Of a stretch of 64,000 nt of DNA, positions 32,735 through 43,913 are shown piece after piece. Below the pieces are notes generated by a model, which was not told the origin of the DNA, made no database searches, and saw only the letters and a program-made list of their open reading frames with translations. Within the stretch, counting starts at the first letter, position 1; the number at the start of each line of letters is the position of its first letter. The DNA comes from Pyrenochaeta sp. MPI-SDFR-AT-0127 (lineage: Eukaryota > Ascomycota > Dothideomycetes > Pleosporales > Cucurbitariaceae). The DNA lies in NCBI GenBank assembly GCA_020747015.1, contig JAGTJM010000029.1, positions 62,001 to 126,000 on the forward strand. Direction: 5' to 3'. The position numbers and the translations under genes are program-made.

Positions 32735-33733
32735 TTATCGAAATTGAGCCGTTTCTTTATCGCACCACGCCCAGAAATCCTTTGCTTCACCAGTCCCTCC
32801 TTCGCTTCTTGGCTTAGCTGCAGCGAGAAGGTCAGCTCGCAAGGTACTAGTACCATTTCTGCCCCAGGGATATACATAAGCTCCATTACTCTCGAGTGCC
32901 AAATCAGTAGACCAGCCAGCATATATTTCTGTGTATGCTCCATACACAGCAGGAAACAGCAAAAGCTCCACTATTCTCCTACGAAAAGCTCCTATATCAC
33001 GTTGCAGCTCAGTGCGTAGGTTTCCTGGGTTCCAGGCAACGCTCAGAACGCCTTCCTTGCCATATCGGCGAGCAAATTCGGCTGCTAGGAACCAGTTTCC
33101 TGCTTTCGATACGCCGTAATTTGTATGTGCTTTGCTGACTCTAGGGCTGCCATCGGTTTCGAACTCCATCCCGTGCGTAGGTGTGAGGAACACAGCAGCT
33201 AATGATGACGCCCAGGTTACTCGAACTGACCCTGGTGGAGATGACAAGGCCGTCTTGCAAAGGATAGGCAGCAGAAGTGTAGAGAAGAGGAATGGCCCGA
33301 GACAATTCGTGCCAAGATGTATCTCATGGTCTTGAACGTCCTTGCTGCCTTCCTTAGTGAGCATTATCCCCGCATTATTTGTCAATACGTCGAGCCTCTG
33401 TTCCTTTGACAAAAATTCTTCGGTGGATGCTTTGATAGTATTCTGATCTGCAAGATCGAGTTTTAGGAATTCCAGTCGACCTTTCGATTTACCCACATCG
33501 CGCTTGATGGACTCGATAGCTTTGGCCGCTTTGTCATGGCTGCGTCCTGCAACATACACCGTGGCATTCTTGCCATAGAGAATTCTAGTTAACTCTCGAC
33601 CACATCCAGAGTAGCCGCCCGTAACAATATGCACTTTGCCCGTCTGATCCGGTAGATTCTGCTCAGTAAGAGGAGGCTTTGGAAGGAAAAAGCTTTGACG
33701 GATAATAGCTACCACGTTCGCGAGCCACGACAT
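32735..33733 (-). CDS. short-chain dehydrogenase/reductase (retinol-dehydrogenase-like)
   Basis: Intronless, 332 residues. Cofactor site TGGYSGCGRE (38-47), NNAG at 119-122, catalytic Ser near 176 (TWASSL), and Tyr206-x3-Lys210 (YGVSKAGN). The basic residue after beta-2 (AGRSHDKA) suggests NADP(H). A short hydrophobic N-terminus (1-19) precedes the fold. The length and layout match the fungal retinol dehydrogenase/WWOX-like SDR group, which are frequent tailoring enzymes in secondary metabolism but also occur singly. All active-site residues are present, so this copy, unlike its neighbours to the left, looks functional. Substrate cannot be predicted. It lies in the accessory island, transcribed in the same direction as the broken monooxygenase. 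Confidence 0.88.
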   Translation of the reverse strand: MSWLANVVAIIRQSFFLPKPPLTEQNLPDQTGKVHIVTGGYSGCGRELTRILYGKNATVYVAGRSHDKAAKAIESIKRDVGKSKGRLEFLKLDLADQNTIKASTEEFLSKEQRLDVLTNNAGIMLTKEGSKDVQDHEIHLGTNCLGPFLFSTLLLPILCKTALSSPPGSVRVTWASSLAAVFLTPTHGMEFETDGSPRVSKAHTNYGVSKAGNWFLAAEFARRYGKEGVLSVAWNPGNLRTELQRDIGAFRRRIVELLLFPAVYGAYTEIYAGWSTDLALESNGAYVYPWGRNGTSTLRADLLAAAKPRSEGGTGEAKDFWAWCDKETAQFR

Positions 33734-36222
33734 GTCAGCAACTGGATTTTTGGGGACAAGCTTCGGAAAGAATGGTGTTTCAGAGATCCAAATTGCATAA
33801 AGATAGATGGAGGCACTGAGATGGAAGCGTCAGTGACGAAGGATCTGAAGGTGAATGGATAGTGCTCTGAAGTCGATCTTGGGGAGCGCCTAGGGAGTAT
33901 GGGATATATCTATTCGGGCAAATAGATAGGTCAAGGTATGTATCAGGCCTAATTAGCCCTCTAGTCGATACGGGTTTGTGTCAGATTACCGTAGGTCCAT
34001 GCTAACTCTGGATACGCCTAGGCTATGTGGTCGACTTGCCTGTGTAAACATCTAATCTAGGAGCAAACAATAAATTTTCAGAAACTTCGACCTCTTTGAT
34101 AATCGCTTTTTCCTATGTCTCTTGTATCTGCTTACGACCCTTTTGCATCGAAACGCTACCGATAAACAGGACAGCACTGGAACCCTAGCCCTCCTACTAT
34201 AAAGGGATATGCACAATTACTTAGTAGACTGTCCAGGAACTTTAGAGGTGGCTGATTATTGGATACTAAAGACGCAACGCTCCGGATGCTCACGGAAGTC
34301 GCCGGAACGCCTAGGTTCCGGAACCCGAACACACAGCGTTCGGATAGCTCAAAGTTGGGGTTTAGCTCCGGAGGAAACGGTTTGTTACGTCCGAAATTCC
34401 AATCAGTCGTAGCATGCATCTATAGATCCTGACTTTAGGCTCTCCACCAGGTCTCATTGCAAATGTGGAATCAGGAATGTCGAGAATGATGCCCCAGTAT
34501 AGATGCTTGCTCTTCCCCAACTGGTGCTGTAGGAAATCTTGTTGGAGGACTGCAGTATCTTGCCAATAATAATGCATTCGGTGGACGATACGGATCCTGA
34601 GTTGCACAATCTACCAGCCATGGAAGTTCATGGTTAAGGGAACGGTGAATTAGCAGCCACTGACCGTGCAAAGTCTGACAAGACACCGCCGAACTCGGTA
34701 TAGCTGACACTGTATCCCTTGTATAGACTTGTTCTAGGCTACATGTCAGAGTCAATACTTTGTTCACATCCCTTAAAAAGAAAAGAGATTCCTGGCCCTC
34801 CTTCAGGCTCTGGGGGGCGAGCCAACATATAATCTGCTGCAACACCGAACTGTATTTCTAAATCCCAGTCAGTAATGGTGGTATTATCTCCCAGTTCAGT
34901 CCACAATAGCAATTCTGCGAATTGCACTCAATATACAGCTGAAGCCAAAGCAAACTGTTGGCGATTTTGTTTCCCCTGAAATATTGACTTTCGTCTCGGA
35001 TTCGCATAACAACAAGGATCAATGGAGGGGACCAAACGTGGTCGTAACGGGAATGCAACGCAGGTGGAATCCATGTGTGCGCATGAGGGTAGCAAGGACG
35101 ATTCCTAACGCGTGAAAACATGTCAGGGAATATAATGTATTATTATAGGGGGAGTTAGTGATATCTGTGCTTTGACTTGTTGTAGTTGGTGAAGATAATG
35201 CAGAAGATGCCATAGACAAAGGGCGTTCATCGCAGAAACAGAGGCATTCTTCGCAGAGTAGACGAACGCCTTTCCCTAAGTAGACCAAGCACTATTATAA
35301 AGCTATTCAATACAACGCTTAATCTCATTTGTATGATGATCTTGTGATAAAACATTTATTTTATGTAAAAGCAAGTGTATTGCTGAGAAACGAGGATTGA
35401 GTGCCGAACTTGCTTCATAAAGCATGTAACAAGCAACAAAAATTAACCTTGATCGAAAATGATTGAGCGAAAAGAAAAGCCAATATTTCAGGTTGTGCAA
35501 CTGCATTCGCCTGAGAGAATGGTCAATCAGGCACGGCAAAGGTAACATGTCAAATCGAGGGTTGAAACTGATGTCATTCTGCAGCATGAAATGCTTGCCC
35601 CCCAACTGACATATGTCAAGCTACGAGGGCAGTTATTTCTTCCTAGTTCCCCAGATTGTATCAACGAGACACTAGTGAATAGAACATAAAATGCGATATT
35701 TGTATTTTATTGACAGGATGCTTTGCTGCCAACGTTGGATATCAAGCGTGACGTCATGTCGGCCATTGCATAACCGATGCCACTCAAAATTCTTCCTTTG
35801 CTTTTAACGCAAAACTCAGCACTGAATAATCAAATTGTTAGAATCAACAACCTATGAATGCAACGTCTGATGCTTATTATTTAAAGGTGCTGACTTCAAG
35901 CTTTTTGGTCGAAGCTTAGCTAAACAAACACTACTCCGCACCAACGCTAACACATCGTCATTCTGATCAATATGCCCCACGAGACAGAGGTCCGGTAGCA
36001 TTCGCATAGGCTGAAATGCTCGCATTATTCGTGGGTTGGATTATGTCATTGTTTGTCTTTGGAATTATATTGACCTAACTCGATTTTTTTTCCAGAGTCT
36101 GGGTACCTACGTTTTCGCTTAATTTTCTCGTTGTCTTCGTTTATGTCTTCTTGTAAGAAGGATTCACACATTCGCATCAATACTATAATTTCTCTCTAAT
36201 CTCTTTATAATTATCGTTAATC
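33734..36222. other. gene desert with unidentified degraded coding remnants
   Basis: About 2.5 kb. On the minus strand from ~35120 down to ~34390 consecutive frames read like one protein broken by shifts: DHVWSPPLILVVMRIRDES and ANSLLWLQLYIE, then LLLWTELGDNTTITDWDLEI and FGVAADYMLARPPEPEGGPG, then RMHYYWQDTAVLQQDFLQ and KHLYWGIILDIPDSTFAM. I cannot name the family. The 260-base segment near 34260-34390 is unusually rich in CCGG/TCCGGA. No intact gene is present. Confidence 0.4.
34390..35120 (-). pseudogene. unidentified degraded coding region
   Basis: Three or four overlapping minus-strand frames, each 60-125 codons, hand over to each other in collinear order with protein-like composition (amphipathic stretches, Trp/Leu/Tyr-rich blocks such as WLQLYIE and ADYMLARPPEPEG). 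This is the pattern expected of a gene with several indels. I recognise no family and give this low confidence; it could be chance. Confidence 0.3.
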
Positions 36223-37110
36223 ATGAGTGAAGAACGCGAACATCGCACACTTGCTCCTCCAAATCTAACTTCCTCGGTGGATGCACATACGCCTCCCGAA
36301 ACCCTTCGATTGACGGAACAAGCTGCCATTGCCAAAGCACGCCTCACATGGCTGGATCTGATAATAAAGTCGTTTTTGGGTGGAGTCTTCATCTCCCTCG
36401 GCGCAGCCTTCGATCTCGTTGTTGCCGGCGGCTCTCCCGGTCTACGGACCAGCAATCCCGCATTAGCGACATTACTCGGCGGGTTCTGTTTCCCGGTTGG
36501 ATTTGTTATCATAATACTTTTTAACGTCGAACTGTGCACTAGCAATATGTTCGTCATGGCATACTCCACACTCCGGCGAAGAACAGCAATGTACGATTTA
36601 GCAAGGAACTGGATCGTTAGTTACATCTTTAACATTGCTGGATGTCTCTTCTACGCTGGCGTACTGTGTTATTGGTCCGATACACTGAGTACTGACCCAC
36701 AGAAGTCCTACGCAGCTACCCAAGCCAACAGCCGCGTCAACGTGAACTGGGGCTACAACGTGACGCGAGGCATCATGTGCAACTGGCTTGTTGGCATTGC
36801 GTTCTTCTTTGCTACTGAAGGTCGCGACCTTTTCTCCAAGATTTTGGGCATTTGGATTGCCATTTGGACGTTCGTTGCAATGGGGTATCAGCATTCGATT
36901 GCGAACTACCTCCTCGTCCCGATTGGTATGTTCTACGGAGCAGATTTTGGCGTTGGTAAATTCATCTGGGCATCTTGCATTCCAGTAACAATTGGGAATA
37001 TCATTGGAGGCGCATTTTTCGGAGCGTTTGCTATGTGGGCGGTATATGGACGCCATGAGCAATCGGTTCGAGATTTGGAGATGGATAAGAAAGAAATCAA
37101 TGGAGTATAA
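36223..37110 (+). CDS. formate/nitrite transporter (FNT) family channel
   Basis: Intronless, 295 residues. Six membrane helices are visible at ~45-68, ~82-106, ~130-152, ~181-198, ~205-232 and ~240-272. Family blocks are present: GGVFISLGAAFDLVVAGG after helix 1, NVELCTSNMFVM (the first half-broken helix) and RGIMCNWLVGIA. Also GYQHSIANYLLVPIGMF with His224, the pore histidine that FNT channels use to protonate the anion. N- and C-termini are hydrophilic and cytosolic. Fungal members include Aspergillus NitA-like nitrite permeases and formate/acetate-type channels; the sequence alone does not separate them. The gene is not next to nitrate or nitrite reductase here. It converges with the MDR gene, ends 172 bp apart. 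Complete and probably functional in the plasma membrane. Confidence 0.9.
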   Translation: MSEEREHRTLAPPNLTSSVDAHTPPETLRLTEQAAIAKARLTWLDLIIKSFLGGVFISLGAAFDLVVAGGSPGLRTSNPALATLLGGFCFPVGFVIIILFNVELCTSNMFVMAYSTLRRRTAMYDLARNWIVSYIFNIAGCLFYAGVLCYWSDTLSTDPQKSYAATQANSRVNVNWGYNVTRGIMCNWLVGIAFFFATEGRDLFSKILGIWIAIWTFVAMGYQHSIANYLLVPIGMFYGADFGVGKFIWASCIPVTIGNIIGGAFFGAFAMWAVYGRHEQSVRDLEMDKKEINGV

Positions 37111-37281
37111 TTGAGCGCAATTGTCGCCGTATACTCGAGGAATGATCTGCTACTAGTTTACTGTTCGCCATCTGTACTTTACAGCAAGATTTGTGTACTT
37201 TTGCGTATCGATATGTACATAAGCATCTGAAGAGGCTAGCGCACTATTGCATCTTCATGAGCACACTACTTATCAACGAAC

Positions 37282-38419
37282 TCACAACTTCTGCTTGACT
37301 CCACTTGTCTCTCCAATCCTAAACACATATTTCACTCCACTCGCCTTTCCATCCCTCAAATTCTTCAAGCCGGTCTCCACGCCCTCCAACCCTCCTGGAA
37401 TGACCTCATGCGGATGCGGCTTGAACCAACCCTCCGCCAATCCCCTTGCAATGTATCGGAACATAATGTACGCATAATCTTTGTCGCCAATATGCGCCTC
37501 ACCAACTTTAGTGATGGTTTGCTTGACAGTATCAGGGATACCTTCATACTTCTTCCCAGGAAGAACGAGCGTCAAATGACCAGTAGGTTCGAGCACTTTG
37601 ACGATGTTGGTGTAGGAGTTGTGCTCAGAGGTTGCGTCGTATGCGTAGTTTAGTTTTGCGCCTTTAAGCGCATCTTTGATTCCCTGAACAACGGCTTCGT
37701 CGCCTTTGCGGTAGTCAACGATGGTGTCGCCTTTGCTTCTGTCAATCAGGCCTTCGACAAACTTCTCGCCTCGACCGGCTACTGCTATGATAGGGTGAAT
37801 GTTCGCCAGTTGAGCGAGTTTGATCACATAGGCGCCGACAGCTGCTGCTCCACCGTAGACAACTAAGGGAGTAGGTTCTTTTGCAGGAGTCCATGGATCC
37901 GGTAGGCCAAGACGTAGATGGAGACCGATTGCGGCAGTCATTGCTGCGAGGGGTATCGTTGACGCTTCTGTACATGGCTTAATATGCGTACTTGAAAATC
38001 ACATGATGACGAAAGCATTTGAGTCTTACCTTCAAAGCTCACATTCTTGGGTAGGTGAAATGTAGTATGCTGATGGCCCACTGCGTACTCCGCGAAACTA
38101 CCATTCGGCGTCATCATTTCATGGAAACTCGCAACCCGGTCGCCAGGCTTGAATTCCCAAACATTGCTTCCGACACTGTGAACTATTCCAGCGATATCAT
38201 CACCGCTGTTTGCATCGAAATTGGGAACAAACTCGGGGATCTTCCTATAGGCGGGTCAGATATGTTACGTGGTAAGATAAGAATAAAATGAGCGTACCAG
38301 TCCTTAGGATTACTCCCACTAACCACAACCTGAATAACAACCTGCTCTGGTCCTGGTTCAGGAATTGGGATATCCTTAATGACCGTCTTGAGGCCTTTGG
38401 AAATCTGAGCTTCCTTCAT
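37282..38419 (-). CDS. zinc-independent MDR-family oxidoreductase (quinone oxidoreductase/ToxD-like)
   Basis: Three exons, 38419-38298, 38244-38030 and 37967-37282 (340 residues; introns 53 and 62 bp, in frame). The N-terminal GroES-like part has EPGPEQVVIQVVVSG, NPKDW, FDANSGDDIAGIVHSVG and FKPGDRVASF. The nucleotide-binding part has VYGGAAAVGAYVIKLAQ, the usual V-Y-G-G-x3-V-G of zinc-less enoyl-reductase-like MDR proteins. No zinc ligands (GHE, four Cys) are present. The group includes quinone oxidoreductases, trans-enoyl reductases and many fungal cluster-associated enzymes such as ToxD-like proteins, named here only as a family. Substrate unknown. It lies at the right edge of the accessory island. 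Confidence 0.88.
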
Positions 38420-39259
38420 CTTGTTTACCTCTTTTGTTGAGAAGCGAAATGCAAGCGATGATACTGTTAAAATAAAATTAATGTGGGTGGACGTTTGTTC
38501 GAGATATTTTACTCAAACAAAATTGAACAGATGACTTCGGAAAGTAGTGATTCTAGCCAGCCTCGCAGTGATGGAGGGGCAAAGTTTCTATATAACACTC
38601 AATGCCATCACTGCTGCCCCTCTACATAAGTGCGTTAGCAGCCTATCACGCAATGTAGTGTATTAATAATGACGAATGTGGGGTAGAGTAGCGCCGGCGC
38701 ATCTGGCTTGTCTGCGAAATGGAGCGACTCGACCTATCTGATGATGGGGGGAACGAACAGCCGACGGAAGAGTGTAGCCGAAATTGACCGAACGTCCCCG
38801 TTTCAATCCTGGTAGCTCGCATCAATCAGATAGGTCGGTGAGTCTGGTCAAGAAATATTGACAATACTCGATGAGGCAGCATACGACACGAGGAGCATGA
38901 TGAGGCTACGAAGAGTATGGAATGACATTGTCATTAGAGTAGATATACTACGAAGTAACTGATGAATACAGCGAAACCGGCGATATGGGCAATGAAAAGG
39001 AAGAGAGGAAAAGACTTATCCAATGCTTGATAATGCAAAACGCCAAAACCTTTGCCATTGGCAGGAAACCCGAATACCAGCCAGCCGTTTAGTGATGCTT
39101 TATAACAGTTATTTTTCCAAGTTGTGATCTGACCAAAACGGTCCCTGATGCAACGCCATGTTGCCGAGAGAAGGGTACCCAGACGCCAAAGAAGGAAATT
39201 AGTAGAGACATCGAAACGCTCAACATACGCTAACAAATGTATCAGCAAGAAAAGAGATA
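38420..39259. other. intergenic with an inverted repeat
   Basis: About 840 bases between the MDR start and the kinesin 3' end. It contains the 12-bp inverted repeat described separately. A 109-codon minus frame (38934-39263) is hydrophobic at its ends but has no ATG where needed, so I do not call it. Confidence 0.45.
38731..38836. repeat. inverted repeat, 12-bp perfect arms
   Basis: GACCTATCTGAT at 38731-38742 and its exact reverse complement at 38825-38836, with partly matching flanks (GACTC outside both). The loop is 82 bases and holds no gene. Could be a miniature element end pair, a hairpin or chance. Confidence 0.4.
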
Positions 39260-42200
39260 TCACCGCCAGACGCTCTTAGTGCCTGGCGCAAGACTACCTC
39301 TTGAGCTCGATGAAGAATTGCTCACGATCCGTACAGGCGCACGGGTTAGAGACGACGGCTCCCTTGGTCGGTCCTCCCCAGTGACTGCCATTGTAGTCCG
39401 CCTTGCAGGACCTTTCATGATAGGTGTAGTTCGTGGGCTTAGCACACTGTTCTTCCAGTCAACGTCGTGGTTGTTCTTGACGACCATACGACGCGCCGCG
39501 CTGGCCGAGAACATTGAGTTCTCGTTCGGCGGGCTGCATGATGTTGCAGTCGGACTGCGACGGCGATGGGCGCGGTTGACGGGTATGGAGCCTTGATTTG
39601 TTGATGAACGACGCTTGATAGCAGAGCCTATTGTTCGCGCGTCTGAGCTCGTCCACTTTTCCTCCTCTGAGCTTGAGTTACCGCTGTTCTCAGCTGATGC
39701 TGACTTGGCGTTCTCTTCCATGGTCAGGGAGGATTTACGGATAGTGTTGGTACCAATTTCTCGGAGCGGCGATGTATTGTCAGAGTCGGACGCAAATGAA
39801 TGCATAACAGGCGGGACAGGTGAGCTGCTTGATCCCTTGGAAAGAGCGCCTAAGGCGAACCGATTCGAACGCTTCAGATCTACAGATGCTTTTGGAGGTG
39901 TGGGTATGGGAGAAGATCCATTCTGTTCACTCGCTGGCGCATTGATGGGTGCGGAAAAGGTTGGCGGAGGCTGCTCAATCGATGAACTTGTCGGGGTCGA
40001 CTCAACCTGTTCGGGTGTCCTCTGGAATTCAGCAAGAGTGCCATTTTCGGTATCATCTCTCCAGCGTACACCACGCTTGGTTTTAGATGGTGATTTCTTC
40101 TTCATTGGCGAGAACTGTACACCTTTCTTTACTCCAATCATCTTCTTGCGGCGTGGCGAACCCTTCATGGGCGACGAGTTGAAATGCGGCGCTTCGATCA
40201 TCGTTGGCAGCGAAAGTGCGCGCATTGGGGATGGAGCCGTGATATTGACTGGCTTTCTTCTCTTTGGTGTTCCCCGGTGGCTTGGTGCGAAAAACTCTGT
40301 TACTGGCAGGCCGCCGTCCGGGCGAATTGCTTGTGACGTCGCATTTGTGCAAGAGTTCATGATCTTGGTGAGTAGCTTCCTCGCTGTCTCAACCGCCTCT
40401 GTCTCGTCTAATTGGGTGATCTGACTTAGGATAGAAACTGTCTCAATGTGCGCCTGGACTAGTACCTGCACAATAGCAGCATCGCCCCCCTTCTCTTGTT
40501 CCAGGAGGGCATTGAGCACCTCTCGATCAGCATTTGACTTGAGCAACTCATATTCTCTGGTCAGATTGGCAGCATCGTGGCTATCGGTAGAGCCATCTAC
40601 GTCTGTCAGAGCCCGTAGTCCGACTTGGAGGGCGGTGTCCAGCTTGCTGGTCCAATTCGTGCGCTCCATTCGACGATGGCAATGCTGTCGTGTCTGTTCG
40701 AGTTCCGCCGATATGCCAACTGCTGTATCCCTCATAGCTACGACTTGCGAGGGCATCTCTTCGTTCTCACGAACATCCTTAACGTTGTCGAAAGCCGCGA
40801 TCCAGGATGAGATCAGCGAGATGCGCTTCTCAGCTTGCTTCAATGTCCTCGCCATGTTCAGTCGATCCCTACGCTCAGTCTCTGAGTCTGCAAAAGCTTG
40901 ACGCAACCGCGCGACGGCATCCCGTAGAACGCTATCTTTCTTTTCACTTTGCTTTTGAAACTTCAGAAGCGCACTGCCCTCGAAGTCCTTCTGCTTCTTC
41001 ATCAATTCGTCGATCAAATGTCTCTGTTCGTCTATCTTAACCAGGTAGTCTTTTACGTGCCGGTTGACATTGAAAATATTCTTGGTGACCTTTGTTTGAA
41101 TGTTCTTTGCGCGATTGGCGTATCGCAATGTGTTCTGCGTCTCATCGAAGTGAACGCTGGACGGGCTGACGCAAACAATCATGACTGTTCGGCAATTGCC
41201 TCCAAGTGAAAACTTCAGCAGTCGCGTAAGTTTCGAGTTTCGGTAAGGAATGTGGTTGCGTTTGCGTGGATCGCAAAGAGCATTAATGCAACTTCCCAAA
41301 GCAAGCAGACTCTTGTTGATATTGGCTCCTTCAATCAAACGTTCTCCACGATTCTTTGTTGCGCTGGCGCGCTCGCTGCCTGCCAAATCGATAATGCTGA
41401 GTGTGGCCATTGTATGGGCTTCGTTGGTGGACGCATTGCGTAGCTTGGACGATACGTTGATCTGGAGCACAGCATGTGATCGCGAGGAAGTTGCGTTCGC
41501 TTCGGTCGGGGACATTGTTCGGTACTCGTTGCCGCGCACAATTATATCCATGACTTCCTGGACCTGAAGCGCTGTCAACAATTGAACTGAACATGTGTGT
41601 TCTTCTACTCACATTCTGCGGACGATGACTAGAGAGGCCAGCTACAGAGACAGCCTGATTCGCATCTTCTCGTAGCATCAAAGTTTGCTTGCTCCCACCT
41701 TCCACGAGCAGATCGCGGATCGTCTCGTTGTAAATCTCGAGGTATGAGAGCGTAATTTCTGTGACTTTCTCCTCCTGAACTTCTGAGATCTTCTCGAACA
41801 ACTCCTGCATGGTCATGAAGATGATACCCGGTTGCTGTGCGGTGCCTCTGGTTGCCAGTTAGCTTCCCTCTGCGGAACAATATGTGTGCATTAACGTACG
41901 TGATAGTGTGTGTCTTTCCGCAGCCAGTGGCACCATATGCGAAGACAGTGGCATTGTAGCCCTCCAGTACACTGTCCAACAGGGGCTTTGTAGTCGATTC
42001 GTATACATCGCCCTGCGATGTTGTATCGTCGAACACGCGGTCGAAAGCGAACGTCTGATCCTTCACCCGCTTGCCTTGGGGTCCTACAGTTGATCGTGAG
42101 AATCGCTGGACTGCACTGTCCTCTGGAGGGTCGAAAATCCTGAACGCGCATTAGCCTTGACAAAACGGGACAGCACTATGCGCCGTACAAGCACTTCTCA

Positions 42201-42385
42201 TCCAAGACCTTGATTACAGGTCGGATACCCTTTGACTGCAACTTCGGTGTCGGTAAGGCTGCTAGCGAGCCATCACCGAGGAACAATGTTTGCTCATCGC
42301 TCCTCGTCAATTGCGCAGCTTCTCGGATGGTAAACGGGCGGACTCGCACAGTAACAGAGATGGAAGAAGCCCCATCGGCGGCCAT
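39260..42385 (-). CDS. kinesin-8 family motor protein
   Basis: Four exons: 42385-42189, 42139-41900, 41847-41613 and 41563-39260 (991 residues; introns 49-52 bp, in frame). The N-terminal motor domain (~10-380) has the P-loop GATGCGKTHT (~134-143, with the Ala-Thr-Gly-Cys form typical of kinesin-8), switch I NATSSRSH (247-254), switch II DLAGSE (283-288) and the neck-side TLRYANRAKNI. A coiled-coil region follows (~390-500), then a long Ser/Pro/basic tail with several SPMK/SPRR-type motifs, possible Cdk sites and microtubule-binding patches. Kinesin-8 (yeast Kip3, Aspergillus KipB) walks to plus ends and promotes microtubule depolymerisation, setting spindle length and nuclear position. For the last intron I used the acceptor CTTCAG at 41564, because it gives the conserved RPQNVQEVMD join. 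Confidence 0.93.
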
Positions 42386-43170
42386 TATCGCGCCTCAGAT
42401 AGCTAAAAGGACAAAGAATACACTGCACCGCGGCCCCAAGATCAAAGTTGAGGCGGTAAGCGAGGGTATGTTGTTATGGACTGTGATGCTGAATGACGAT
42501 GTTGAGCTTCGGGGGTCCGAATTGTTTGTTGCTGCACCAGCCACACAACAACAGACAGGGGTCTGCAACGGCAACCACGACCCTGACGCAAAGCACGTGA
42601 TGCCACCTCCCTTCCAAGCATTTCCCCACTTTTGCAACGTGACTGATGCAGCATCGACCACTTCCCCTCTGTTCAGCTGGCAGACGGAATATAATCCGCC
42701 GTTCAATCTATCTGAACTCTAATAACAAGGGTCATGCTGGTACAAATTCATCGTTGTTTCTCGGCTCTTTCGCGATACTTCGAATTCTACCACAGCGACA
42801 CGCTCTTGTCTGGCTATTTCATTTCCTCTCAGCCCGAAGCTGCGTTAATATTCTACGATGCTAAAGCAATCTTCTTTTGACCTGGTTTGTGGGTTCTGAT
42901 ACTCGTTTGTTGTTTTTTGTTGCAAAGGTAGCATCAACAAACATCATAGCAAGCAGGGGCAGAACAATGGAGATGCGCATCTCATGTATTCATGCTAAGA
43001 AACTATCGACCATCTTGCAGTCATTCAGGCATTCAAGTATATCACCAAGCCGCAACCCCTAATCCTTTGTGCACCGGCGCCAGTCAAACGCGTTGGTGTC
43101 GAACACCCACGGCCCTTGCACACTGATCCAGCTTGTCCTATTGCTTGGACTACACAAGAACATAAGCTAT
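42386..43170. other. intergenic
   Basis: About 785 bases upstream of the kinesin gene and downstream of the DUF4360 gene. No gene or repeat supported. Confidence 0.5.
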
Positions 43171-43913
43171 CTAGGACTTGGCAGTGCACTTCTTCCACTG
43201 GACGTACACAACTTGAGTGAATTTAAGGTCAGTGGAGTCGGTGGTGAGGAGACCAGTGGCACTGGTGTTGGTGCTGGTCAGGCGGACCTGCGAGTTGATG
43301 TTGAGCATGCCGGTGGCACCGCAAGGAGACCAGACGATCGAAGTGCTATCGGCCTCGTCATGCTTGAGGTAGTCTCCGTTGACGGGACCAGTGAAGCTGT
43401 ACTCGGTGGAGGACTGTGCGACACTATTAACAACGATGCTCAGCGTGAATGGAGTGGAGGGACGGGCATACCTGAGCAGTCTGTCCAGAGAAGTAGTAGG
43501 TAGACTTCAAGGTACCAGAGACACCCTTCTGGATGGCAGCATAGCCACGGTAATCGGCAGACAAGATGGAGTACTGGAAGCCGCCTGGGTACTCAATGTC
43601 AACATTGAGCTGGCAGTTCTTGCGCTGCTCGGTGACAGCAATGCCGGGGCCGATGGAGGCAATGTACGAATCGAAGATCAAAGTGACAATGCTCCTGTCA
43701 GCTGAGATCTGGGAGCTCATGGTGCCTTGAGGGCAGCCAGTTCCTCCATAGCTAACACCGCGGATCTTGACCTGTATCGACTATCAGCCAAAGGCGCTCT
43801 ACAATACTTGGAAACAATGAACATACCTGTCCAGCAGGGGGAGCATCGAGGTTAACATCGGGAAGAGCTGGCGCCGCAGCGACGATGGGAAGGAGAGCAA
43901 GGAGCCACTTCAT
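43171..43913 (-). CDS. secreted DUF4360 protein
   Basis: Three exons, 43913-43827, 43771-43472 and 43413-43171 (209 residues; introns 55 and 58 bp, in frame). Signal peptide at 1-14 or so (MKWLLALLPIVAAA before PALP). The mature protein has the DUF4360 blocks: VKIRGVSYGGTGCPQGT, TVTLIFDSYIASIGPGI in the form VTLIFDSYIASIGPGIAV, RKNCQLNVDIEYPGGFQYS, the VDYRGY-like SADYRGYAAI, GVSGTLKSTYYFSGQ, and a WSPCGATGMLNINSQVRL C-terminal block. Cysteines of the CPQG, RKNC, SPCG and KKC positions can form two disulfides. The family is secreted, found in fungi and some bacteria, with unknown function; fungal genes are often highly expressed or stress/host induced. A TATATAA box (44037-44043, minus) lies ~125 bases upstream. 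Confidence 0.9.

Noticed and set aside
38780..38815. tRNA B-box-like GTTTCAATCCTG
   Set aside because: No matching acceptor stem, D-arm or anticodon arm could be folded around it.
38934..39263. 109-codon hydrophobic minus frame after the kinesin gene
   Set aside because: The frame opens with GTG rather than ATG and overlaps the kinesin 3' end; reads as chance.
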